DNA of 64,000 bases from NCBI RefSeq assembly GCF_014636235.1, contig NZ_BMDZ01000014.1, positions 27,393-91,392 on the forward strand. The letters are read 5' to 3'. Shown in pieces: positions 17,151-25,700 of the stretch; position 1 is the first letter of the stretch, and every line of letters begins with the position of its first letter. Under the pieces are notes generated by a model, which saw only the letters and a list, made by a program, of their open reading frames with translations, was not told the DNA's origin and made no database searches. This DNA comes from Tistrella bauzanensis. GTDB lineage: Bacteria; Pseudomonadota; Alphaproteobacteria; Tistrellales; Tistrellaceae. The position numbers and the translations under genes are program-made.

Positions 17151-18794
17151 ATGCAGTGGTGGCGCGGCGCGATTATCTATCAGATTTATCCGCGCAGCTT
17201 TCAGGACACGAATGGCGACGGCATCGGCGACCTGCCCGGGGTGACCCGACGGCTGAGCCATCTGGCTTCGCTCGGCGTGGACGCGCTGTGGATCTCGCCC
17301 TTCTTCAAGTCGCCAATGGTCGATTTTGGCTATGACATTGAGGATTACCGCGAGGTCGACCCGCTGTTCGGCACCATTGAGGATTTTGACGCCCTGCTGG
17401 CCGAAGCCCACCGTCTGGGGCTGAAGGTGGTGATCGATATGGTGCTGAGCCATACCTCTCAGCGGCACCGCTGGTTCCAGGAAAGCCGGCGCAGCCGCGA
17501 GAATGCCCGGGCGGACTGGTATGTCTGGGCGGACCCGCGCCCCGACGGCACGCCGCCCAACAACTGGCTGTCGATGTTCGGCGGAAGCGCCTGGACATGG
17601 GAGCCGCGGCGCCGGCAGTATTATCTGCATAATTTTCTGCCCGAACAGCCCGATCTGAACCTGCATCTGAGGGCGGTGCAGGATGCTCTGCTCGATGAAT
17701 GCCGGTTCTGGCTGAACCGGGGCGTCGACGGTTTCCGGCTGGATGCCTGCAACTGCCTGACCCACGACCTGGATCTGCGTGACAATCCGGTCCGGCCGGC
17801 AGGCATGGCGCCGACCGAGGCGGTCAGGCCATCCAACCCGTATAATTATCAGATGCATGTCTATAACAAGTCGCGCCCCGAGACCCTGGAATTCCTGGGC
17901 CGCCTGCGTGCGCTGACCGATGAGTATGGCGACATCCTGCTGATCGCCGAAATTGCCGCCGACGACAGCCTGTCGGTGATGCGCGACTATGCCGGCCCGG
18001 CGGCACCGCTGCACACCGCCTATTCCTTCGCATTGCTGGGCCCCGAATTCGACCCGCGCACGGTGACCGGCGCCGTCGCGGCCTTTCATGCCGAGGGCGT
18101 CGGCAACCGGCCCGGCCGCGATGGCTGGCCCAGCTGGGCATTCAGCAACCACGATGTCGAGCGGGTGATGTCGCGCTGGGGCGGGCGCGATGCGCCGGCT
18201 GATTTCGCCAAGGCCCTGATCGCGCTGCTGTGTTCCCTGCGCGGCACGGTGTTTCTGTATCAGGGCGAGGAATTGGGGCTGCCCGAGGCAGATGTTCCCT
18301 ACGAGCAGTTGAAAGACCCTTACGGGTTGAATTTCTTTCCGGATTTCGCCGGCCGCGATGGCTGCCGCACGCCGATGCCCTGGGATGACAGCGACCGCCA
18401 TGCCGGATTCTCGACCGTCGACGGTTGGCTGCCGATCCCCAACGACCATCTGCGTCGCGCCGTGGGCGCACAGGCCGCCGATCCGGCATCGGTGCTGTCG
18501 TTTACCCGCCATTTCCTGCGCTGGCGCGCGGCGCGTCCGGCGCTGGTCAGTGGCGATATCGACATCGTGGCGGCCACCGAGGACGTGATCTGTGTTATCC
18601 GGACCCTCGACCGCCGCCGCCTGCTGGTCGCCATCGAGCTTGCCGGGCGCGGCGGATCGGTCGATCTTCCCGAGACGGTCGTTCAGGTCGAGGAAGATCA
18701 TCATCTGGCGCTTGGCTGGGTGGAAGGCGACCGCATCATCCTGCCGCCATATGGCGCCGTCTTCGCCTGGCTTGAAGACCAGCTTGTGGCCTGA
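17151..18794 (+). CDS. GH13 alpha-glucosidase-like enzyme
   Basis: 547-residue glycoside hydrolase of the alpha-amylase superfamily, most like alpha-glucosidases and oligo-1,6-glucosidases. The barrel opens with IIYQIYPRSFQDTNGDGIGD and LGVDALWISPFF; VIDMVLSHTS is conserved region I, GFRLDACN region II with the nucleophile Asp, LLIAEIA region III with the acid Glu, and FSNHDVER region IV with the stabilising Asp. It has no signal peptide, so it is cytosolic. The ATG at 17151 follows gaaggggcagcgag and fits the family start. It diverges from the glucosylglycerol operon across the 29-bp repeats, so it may recycle glucosylglycerol or a storage oligosaccharide; that link is inferred from position. 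Confidence 0.9.
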   Translation: MQWWRGAIIYQIYPRSFQDTNGDGIGDLPGVTRRLSHLASLGVDALWISPFFKSPMVDFGYDIEDYREVDPLFGTIEDFDALLAEAHRLGLKVVIDMVLSHTSQRHRWFQESRRSRENARADWYVWADPRPDGTPPNNWLSMFGGSAWTWEPRRRQYYLHNFLPEQPDLNLHLRAVQDALLDECRFWLNRGVDGFRLDACNCLTHDLDLRDNPVRPAGMAPTEAVRPSNPYNYQMHVYNKSRPETLEFLGRLRALTDEYGDILLIAEIAADDSLSVMRDYAGPAAPLHTAYSFALLGPEFDPRTVTGAVAAFHAEGVGNRPGRDGWPSWAFSNHDVERVMSRWGGRDAPADFAKALIALLCSLRGTVFLYQGEELGLPEADVPYEQLKDPYGLNFFPDFAGRDGCRTPMPWDDSDRHAGFSTVDGWLPIPNDHLRRAVGAQAADPASVLSFTRHFLRWRAARPALVSGDIDIVAATEDVICVIRTLDRRRLLVAIELAGRGGSVDLPETVVQVEEDHHLALGWVEGDRIILPPYGAVFAWLEDQLVA

Positions 18795-18832
18795 TCCTGA
18801 TGACCATGGCCCAGGCCGAAGGAGATCCCCCG

Positions 18833-19285
18833 ATGAGTGACGCCACCACCGCCAGCGTCAGCGGCACCTGCCGATGCGGCTCCGTGACGATCGCGGCTGC
18901 CGGCCCGCCGCTGATCACCATGGCCTGCCATTGCCGGGAGTGCCAGCGTATGACCGGCAGCGCCTTTTCGCTGAGCAGTCTGTATCCCACCGACCACTTC
19001 CAGGTGACGGCAGGTGAGCCGGTGCCCTGCAAGGTGGGGGCACAGACCACCCATTATTTCTGCCCGCAATGCCACAGCTGGCTTTACAGCCAGCCGGTGG
19101 GCATGGAGCAACTGGTCAATATTCGCGCCACCCTTCTCGACGACGCGGCCGGCTTCCGTCCGTTCATGGAGGTGTATACCAGCGAGAAACTGCCCTGGGT
19201 CAATCTGCCGGCCAGCCACAGCTTCGAGAAATTCCCGCCGATGGACGCCTATCCGGCGCTGCTTGCCGAGTTTGCGGCAGCCTGA
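18833..19285 (+). CDS. GFA family (glutathione-dependent formaldehyde-activating-like) zinc protein
   Basis: 150-residue Gfa/CENP-V family protein. Zinc-binding cysteines are in CRCGSV, CHCRECQRM and FCPQCHSW, giving the two-site pattern of the family; the named member accelerates S-hydroxymethylglutathione formation, but most paralogues have no known activity. The ATG at 18833 follows gaaggagatcccc, a strong ribosome-binding site. It lies 38 bp after the GH13 gene on the same strand and may be co-transcribed with it, although no functional link is obvious. Confidence 0.85.
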   Translation: MSDATTASVSGTCRCGSVTIAAAGPPLITMACHCRECQRMTGSAFSLSSLYPTDHFQVTAGEPVPCKVGAQTTHYFCPQCHSWLYSQPVGMEQLVNIRATLLDDAAGFRPFMEVYTSEKLPWVNLPASHSFEKFPPMDAYPALLAEFAAA

Positions 19286-19298
19286 TCACACCGGCCCG

Positions 19299-19319
19299 GC
19301 CCTGCATGGATCGCAGGGC
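19299..19319 (+). terminator. Hairpin after the GFA gene
   Basis: GCCCTGC, a 7-nt loop, then GCAGGGC, just past the GFA stop and upstream of the next regulator. It has no clear U-tract, so it is a weak terminator candidate. Confidence 0.35.
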
Positions 19320-19361
19320 TGGGCTCCTCCCGGCAATCTGGAATCGTGAATCGAAACATCG

Positions 19362-19380
19362 GATGATTGGATCAATCATC
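19362..19380. promoter_or_regulatory. Probable operator of the following GntR regulator
   Basis: GATGATTG-GAT-CAATCATC is a perfect 8-bp inverted repeat 22 bp before the start codon of the GntR gene at 19403. The ATTGGATCAAT core has the shape expected for an FCD-type GntR site. Its position over the likely leader fits autorepression of the regulator-MFS pair. Confidence 0.6.
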
Positions 19381-19402
19381 GATACCACCGGAGCAGCCCC
19401 TG

Positions 19403-20173
19403 ATGTCCATGCCCGCCGCCATCAACCGCCGCAGTCTTGTCGACGCCGCGATCGAGGAGTTGCGCGCGCAGATCACCGAAGGCACCTGGGCGGTTGGTGG
19501 CCGGATTCCGCCGGAACCGGAACTGGCCCAGGCACTGGGGGTGGGGCGCGGCACGGTTCGTGAAGCCGTGCGGGCACTGGCCTATCTGGGCATGCTGGAG
19601 GTGCGCCAGGGCGACGGCACCTATGTGCGGGCAATGGCCGAACCTGGCCAGACGCTGCGCCGGGTGGCGCATGCCGGCCATCGCGATCATCTTGAACTGC
19701 GTGCGGCGCTGGAGATCGAGGCCGCACGGCTGGCGGCACTGCGCTGCACGCCCGCGGCATTGGCGCGGATCGATGCGGCCCTGGCGCTGCGCGGCTCGAT
19801 CGAGCCGGCGCCATCGGATCCTGTCGCCTTCGACATCTATATCGACCACGACATCGCCTTTCATGTGGCGGTGGCCGAGGCCGGCGGCAATGCGGCGCTG
19901 GCTGAACTCTATTGCTGGTTCACCGAACAGTTGCGGCGCTATCTGCGCCTGTCTCTGGCCGATCGCACCCTGCCCGAGCCCAGCCTTGCGGCGCATGTGG
20001 CGGTACGCGATGCCATTGCCGCCCGCGACCCTGATGCCGCCGCACAGGCCGCACGCGACCTGCTGGCGCCGGTGGTGACCACGGTTGAACAACGTCTGGC
20101 GGCAACGATGCCGCCTGCCCACACCTCTTCCCCCCCGTCCCGGACCCGTTCCATCGAGGAGCCGCAGTCGTGA
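19403..20173 (+). CDS. GntR/FCD-family transcriptional regulator
   Basis: 256 residues with an N-terminal winged helix (LRAQITEGTWAVGGRIPPEP, LAQALGVGRGTVREAVRAL, MLEVRQGDGTYV) and an FCD effector domain whose metal-binding histidines are in DIDHDIAFHVAVAEA-type and AAHVAVRDAI segments. The ATG at 19403 follows accggagcagcc. Its stop overlaps the GTG start of the MFS gene, so regulator and transporter form one unit, and the regulator probably senses the transported compound. Confidence 0.9.
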   Translation: MSMPAAINRRSLVDAAIEELRAQITEGTWAVGGRIPPEPELAQALGVGRGTVREAVRALAYLGMLEVRQGDGTYVRAMAEPGQTLRRVAHAGHRDHLELRAALEIEAARLAALRCTPAALARIDAALALRGSIEPAPSDPVAFDIYIDHDIAFHVAVAEAGGNAALAELYCWFTEQLRRYLRLSLADRTLPEPSLAAHVAVRDAIAARDPDAAAQAARDLLAPVVTTVEQRLAATMPPAHTSSPPSRTRSIEEPQS

Positions 20174-21402
20174 ATGCGCCGTCCCCCCATCGGCATGCAG
20201 GTCGTCCGGTTCAGGACGCGCCATCAGCCACCACACCACGACCGGCAGCGCCCATGACCGCCGTGCTTCTGGTCGTGGCCATCGTGCTGGTGGCCTTGAA
20301 CCTGCGGCCGGCCCTGACCAGCATCGGGCCGCTGCTCGGCACGGTCTCGGCGGCGCTGGGCATCAGTTCGGTCACCGCCAGTCTGGTCACGACGCTGCCG
20401 GTGCTGTGTCTGGGCGCGTTCGGACCGGTGGCACCGCTTCTGGCGCGCCGGATGGGGCTGCCGGCGGCGGCCGTGGTCGGGTTGGTGATGATCGCGATCG
20501 GCGTGGTTCTGCGCGGCTTTCTGGGCGCGCCCGGCCTGTTTGCTGGATCGCTGATGGCGGGTGCCGGCATCGGGATCACCGGCGTGCTGCTGCCCGGCGT
20601 GGTGAAGCAGGCCTTTCCCGAACGGGCCGGCCTGCTGACCGGCATCTATACCATGGCGCTGTGCGGTGGTGCCGCGGTCGCGGCCGGGCTGACCGCGCCG
20701 ATCGCCGAGGCATCGGGCAGCTGGACGCTGGCGCTCGGGGTCTGGGCGGTGCCGGCGATTGTGGCGGCACTGGTGTGGTGGCCATCGGCCCGCCATCTCG
20801 ACACACGCTCGGGCCATCGTCCCGCCGCCGGTACCCGGCTGCTGGCCTCGCCGCTGGCCTGGTCGATCACGCTCTATATGGGCCTGCAAAGCTCACTCGC
20901 CTATTCGGTGTTCGGCTGGCTGCCCAGCATCCTTCAGGATCGCGGCGTCAGCGTCGTGACCTCGGGGCTGGTGGTGTCGATGTCGTTGCTGGTGCAGACG
21001 GCAAGCGCGCTGGTGGTGCCGATGATCGCCGCCCGGCGGCGCAACCAGCAGGTCTGGGTGTTGGTCATCATGGGTGCCACGCTGGCCGGTATCCTGGGCA
21101 TGATGTGGGGGCCGATCGCCACCATGTGGCCCTGGGCGGTGGTGCTTGGCATCGGCCAGGGGGGCAGCTTCTCGCTGGCACTGGTGATGATCGTGCTGCG
21201 TGCCGGCGACGCGATGACCGCGGCCCGGATGTCGGGCATGGCGCAGAGCGTCGGCTATACGCTGGCGGCGCTGGGTCCGCTCGCCATCGGCATGATGCAC
21301 GAAATAACCGGCGGCTGGGACAGTGTCGGCTGGTTGTTGACCGGCATCGGTCTGGTGGCATTGGTTGCCGGTCTTTATGCCGCGCGTGATCGCACGCTCT
21401 GA
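20170..21402 (+). CDS. MFS transporter of the CynX/NimT family
   Basis: 410-residue twelve-helix major facilitator. After a roughly 28-residue polar N-terminus, helix 1 runs into ALNLRPALTSIGPLL, the NLRPA signature of cyanate/nitroimidazole-type MFS proteins, followed by VTTLPVLCLGAFGPVAPLLARR. The GTG start overlaps the preceding stop (GTGA). Substrates of this family range from cyanate to small organic anions. No cyanase gene is nearby, so cyanate is not supported. Confidence 0.85.
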   Translation: MNAPSPHRHAGRPVQDAPSATTPRPAAPMTAVLLVVAIVLVALNLRPALTSIGPLLGTVSAALGISSVTASLVTTLPVLCLGAFGPVAPLLARRMGLPAAAVVGLVMIAIGVVLRGFLGAPGLFAGSLMAGAGIGITGVLLPGVVKQAFPERAGLLTGIYTMALCGGAAVAAGLTAPIAEASGSWTLALGVWAVPAIVAALVWWPSARHLDTRSGHRPAAGTRLLASPLAWSITLYMGLQSSLAYSVFGWLPSILQDRGVSVVTSGLVVSMSLLVQTASALVVPMIAARRRNQQVWVLVIMGATLAGILGMMWGPIATMWPWAVVLGIGQGGSFSLALVMIVLRAGDAMTAARMSGMAQSVGYTLAALGPLAIGMMHEITGGWDSVGWLLTGIGLVALVAGLYAARDRTL

Positions 21403-21492
21403 ACCTTTACGCGAAGGTAAGCTGTCATTTATTACCGCTGATACAGGTTGCCAACTTCATGACCTGTCGCGCAAGATTGGCGCGGCGCCGGC

Positions 21493-22452
21493 ATGGCCGG
21501 GCGCGGCACTCTGGCGAATGAGGCGATGATGCGCGAGGCGGATGGCAGGGCCCAAGGGCACGAGAATGCGTATCTGGCACAGGGGCTGATCGGGCGCAGC
21601 GGCACGCTGGTCTATATCGTCGGCATCCTGACGATCCTGCTGGTGGTGCCATTGCTGGCCGCGCAGGTGATCGGCCCGATCCAGATGAAGCTGATCAGCA
21701 CCTTCGGGCCGCCGGATGCCACCGTCAACCTGTTCGCCACCAAGGCCAATATCGCCGGCTTTCTGATCTGGATGGCGATGTTCCCGATCTGGATTCTGGG
21801 CGTGTTTCTGGTGGTGCGGCTGCTGAACGCCCGGCCCTTCCTGACCCTGATTTCGCCTGAGCGCCAATACAATCTGCGGTTGATCGCCAAGGCGTTCATC
21901 ATCTATCTGCCGATCGTGCAGGCGTCATCGCTGGCCGGCATGTGGTTGCAGGGATCACCGATCGATCTGGAACTGGCCTTCGAGCCCGCCGGCTGGGTGG
22001 CCGGGCTGGTGTTGGGCGGTTTCCTGTATCTGATTCAGGCGACATCGGATGAACTGGTGTTCCGTGCCTATCCGCTTCAGGGGCTCTATGCCGGCATCGG
22101 CCGCCCGGTTGTGGCGGCCGTCGGCGCGTCGGTGATTTTCGCGGCCTATCATTACAGCCCGAACAACACGCCGATGGTTTATGTCAGCCTGTTCGTGGCC
22201 GGGTTGTTCGCGGCGGCGCTGACCGTGAAGGCCCAGCGGCTGGAGCCGGCGATCGGCGTGCATCTGGCCAACAACATGGCGTTGTTCTCGATCATCCAGA
22301 ACCCTGAAGTCACGCCGGCCGAGCCGATCTGGCGGCTGATGACGCCGGCCGGGATGTCGTGGTGGATGGTCGCCACCGCGATCGCCGCAGCCCTGATCTT
22401 CTGGGTGGTGTTTTTCCGGCTGGCCGGCGGTGTGAAGAGGGCCAGAACGTGA
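21493..22452 (+). CDS. CPBP-family intramembrane protease-like protein
   Basis: 319 residues with about eight membrane segments and the three CPBP/Abi motifs: TSDELVFRAYPLQGL (motif 1, usually EExxxR; here the first Glu is Asp), FAAYHYSPNN (motif 2 His) and GVHLANNMALF (motif 3 His/Asn). Such proteins cleave membrane substrates or act in bacteriocin and prenyl-peptide processing. The start is uncertain (21493, or 21526 just after gaatgagg). It ends 66 bp from the convergent mbtH-like gene, with a strong shared hairpin between them. A role in maturation or self-protection for the NRPS product is possible by position only. Confidence 0.8.
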   Translation: MAGRGTLANEAMMREADGRAQGHENAYLAQGLIGRSGTLVYIVGILTILLVVPLLAAQVIGPIQMKLISTFGPPDATVNLFATKANIAGFLIWMAMFPIWILGVFLVVRLLNARPFLTLISPERQYNLRLIAKAFIIYLPIVQASSLAGMWLQGSPIDLELAFEPAGWVAGLVLGGFLYLIQATSDELVFRAYPLQGLYAGIGRPVVAAVGASVIFAAYHYSPNNTPMVYVSLFVAGLFAAALTVKAQRLEPAIGVHLANNMALFSIIQNPEVTPAEPIWRLMTPAGMSWWMVATAIAAALIFWVVFFRLAGGVKRART

Positions 22453-22473
22453 AGAGTATCAGAGCCTGAGCGC

Positions 22474-22499
22474 GCCGGCGCCGGTTGACCGGCGCCGGC
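22474..22499. terminator. Bidirectional hairpin between CPBP and mbtH-like genes
   Basis: GCCGGCGCCGG-TTGA-CCGGCGCCGGC is a perfect 11-bp stem with a 4-nt loop, centred between two convergent genes. It probably ends both the CPBP gene and the NRPS operon and marks the left border of the biosynthetic cluster. Confidence 0.65.
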
Positions 22500-22518
22500 C
22501 GTTCCGGCCAAGGGCTGG

Positions 22519-22749
22519 TCAGTCCGTTTGCCGGGCCTGTTCGGCCTCCATGGCCTTGCGCAGGCTCAGTGGCCGCATGTCGGTCCACACCTCGTCGATA
22601 TAGGCCAGGCATTCGGCCTTGGGGCCCGACTTGCCGACCTTGTTCCAGCCAAGCGGCGTTTCGCGATCGGCCGGCCAGATCGAATACTGCTCTTCGTGAT
22701 TGACCACGACCTCATAGATCGTCGTGTCTTCGGTATCATCCCAGCTCAT
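22519..22749 (-). CDS. MbtH-like NRPS accessory protein
   Basis: 76-residue MbtH-family protein that binds the N-terminal core of adenylation domains and is often needed for their folding or activity. The full signature is present: [21 protein letters not shown] (read here in two parts: [10 protein letters not shown] and [11 protein letters not shown]) and [19 protein letters not shown]. It is the last gene of the NRPS operon, 37 bp after the stop of the terminal synthetase, with gggagatgatccgatgag before its start. The A domains upstream, mainly the Tyr and Gln ones, are the likely partners. Confidence 0.96.
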   Translation of the reverse strand: MSWDDTEDTTIYEVVVNHEEQYSIWPADRETPLGWNKVGKSGPKAECLAYIDEVWTDMRPLSLRKAMEAEQARQTD

Positions 22750-22786
22750 CGGATCATCTCCCGGATCTTGGGGGCGGTTGACAAGG

Positions 22787-25700
22787 TCATGCGGTTGACA
22801 CGGTCACGTGGCCGGGGCCGCCGTGACCGGGATGTGCCAGCAGGCGGTCGATCACCGCTGCCAGCCGGTCGACATGGGGTGGAAACACCATCGTGTCGTG
22901 CCGTCCGGGCACAGTCTCGACCGCCGGCATGCGGCCCAGCCGTGCAGCCCAACCACAGGATGGATCGGCACCGGCCAGAGATGCAAGCTCCGGTGTCAGC
23001 GCCTCGGCCGCGCGCAGGAAGGTGAGCGGGCCGTCATAATGGCCAAGCTCGGCCTCGCGCGCCAGCCGACCCGAAATCCGGCACAAGGCCAGCAGCCGGT
23101 CGACCGTGCCTTCGGCGTCATGGGCGGGCAGGGCGCCGGCCGCGACCGCACGGGCGGCGACCAGGGCTACCCGCCGGGCATGATCCAGCGGTTCCAGCTC
23201 GGCCTCGATTACGGCGAGGCCGGCCAGACCGGCCAGATAGGCGAGAAAGGCCTCGTCGCGGCGATAGCGGTCTTCCACCCGGGGCACGTGTTCGGGCGGG
23301 AAGGTATCGAGCAGCGCCAGCACCGCCACCGTCTCGCCATCGGCCTGAAGCGTCGCCGCGATTTCATGGGCGACATGCCCGCCGAACGACCAGCCGATCA
23401 GATGATACGGCCCGTGCGGCTGCACCCGGCGGACGGCGGCGATATAGGCCTGCGCCATCTGGGCCAGCGTTTCATGCGGCGCCTCGCCCGGTTCGACACC
23501 GGCTGCCTGAAGCCCGTAAACCGGGCGGCCGGGTGCCAGGCGCTGCACCAGCGGCGCATAACAGAACACGGTCCCGCCGCCGGGTGGCAGGCAGAACACC
23601 GGCAGGCCCCGGCCGGCGCGGCGCAAGGGCACCAATCCGGCGCCCGGCGCATCATGACCGGCGCCATCCGGCTGCCCATGGCGGCGGAGATGGTCGGCCA
23701 TGTCGCGAACGGTGCCGGCACGCATCAGCAGGTCCAGCGGCACCGCCTGCCCGAAACGCGCCTTGACCTCTGCCACCAGCCGCACCCCCAGCAGCGAATG
23801 GCCGCCCAGGGCAAAGAAATCCTCGTCGACGCCGATCGGCGCGGTGCCGAGCATGGCTTCCCAGATCTCGACCAGCGTTGCCTCCAGGCGGTCGGCCGGC
23901 AGGCTGCGGGGCCGATCCTGACGAGCGGTGCCGGCGGTATCCGGCACGGGCAGGGATTTGCGGTCGATCTTGCCCGAGGCGGTGAGCGGCATCCGCTCGA
24001 CCACCATCACGGATGCCGGCACCATCGGCCCCGGCAGCACGCTGCGCGCCAGGGTGCGCAGCCGGTCGGCCAGGGCGGCATCGCGGCGCCGGGCCAGCGG
24101 GTCGTTGGTCAACGATGGCCGGTTGCCCGTGTCGCGCGGGCGCGGCTGGCGGATCCAGGCGCGCAGATGCGGGCCTTGGGCGGCGCCCATCTGGTCGAAC
24201 AGGGCATCCATCGCCGCCGGGTCGCCTGAGGCGGCCGGCGCCAGCCGCAGCGGCCGGCCCAGCCGTTCGGCGATCTGCCACAGCATTTCGGGGTCCATCG
24301 CCACCAGGCCGGTGTTGCCGCGTGTGTCGATAAGGCCCAGGCCCTGAGCCAGCGCGCAATCATCGACCAGCCGGGCATTGGGAATGCCGGTGATCTCGAT
24401 GGCGCCGGTGGTCTCGGCGAGCCGGCGCTCAAGCGCGCCGATAGCCGCCAGACTGTCCCAGCCATAGCGGCTGTCGATGGCAATGGCATCCGGCGTGCTG
24501 CCGAAAACCAGGGCGACGTCATAGCGGAAGCGCACCAGTTCGTTGTCGTCCGCCCCCCGCTTCAATGCGATCTCGACATGGGCGAGGCCGGGCAGCCGGC
24601 CGGTCAGGCCATGGAACCAGGCCGGGTCGAGCATCAGTTCCTCGTCGGCCAGAACCGCCTGCGTCACCGCCCGGGCACGGGCGGCATCGGCCGGGCCGGG
24701 CTGGCTGTGGGCCAGCACCGAGGCGTGGAAGGCCGCTGCCAGCCCATGATCGCGGATATCGCCGATAAAGGCGGCCCCCCGGCCTGCGAGCGCCTCGCCG
24801 ATCCGCGTCAGCACCTGCAGCAGATGGTCGGGACCGGGGAAATACTGTGCGACCGAATTCATCACCACCAGATCGGCTGTAACGCCATCCAGCGGCAAGG
24901 GGTCGGCTGCTTCCTGCCGCAACAGACGGATCGGTGCTGCGGTTGTGCCGGATGCCGCGCGAACCGCAAGCCGCGCCTCCAGCCCGGCCAGGGTCGCGGC
25001 CGAAAAATCGGTGCCGAGACACGACGCCACATGCTCGGCCAGCGGGTCCAGCAGCAGCCCGGCACCGCAGCCGATTTCCACCAGATGCGGCGGATGTGCC
25101 GCCGGGAACAGCCGGCGGATGGCGGCGACCGTCTGGTCGCGCCAGCGGCGCATCTCGGCCGCCGGTATCGCGCGGCCGGTATAGCTGCTGTTCCAGCCGG
25201 CGAACAGGGCGTCGTCGTCGGCCGGATCAGCGATGCCGCTGTCGGCGCCGGCCGTATCCGCCGGTCCGGCGGTTTCATAAAGCGCCCGCCATTCGGCCAC
25301 GCGGTCGCGGGCAAGGACGGCATCGCCTTGCGGGTCGGCGCCCGGCCGCCGGGTCACCCAGGCGACCAGCCGCCGGTCGGCGATCCCGTCCATATCCCGG
25401 CCGGCAGGGCTGATCTCGGGGAAGAGCCGCCGATAGAACGGCGTCGCCCGGAAATCGGCGGCACCACCCGGGGCCGGATGATTGGGGCTGGTGGCATCGA
25501 AGTGCTCCACGTCGCCATCCGGGGTCTCGATCCGGCCGGTCAGGTGGAAGTCCGGGTTGATACCATTGGCATGCAGCCGCCGGTCGATGGTCAGATATAT
25601 GCGGGTGCCGGCGGTGACCTTGCGGCCATCGCCGAAAGCCGGCAGGAACACCGGCAGCCAGCAGCAGATCTCGCCCAGCGTGTCCATCACCACATCAGGC

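Noticed and set aside
20170-21402. Cyanate transporter with cyanate detoxification role
   Set aside because: Only family resemblance supports it; no cynS or carbonic anhydrase is adjacent.
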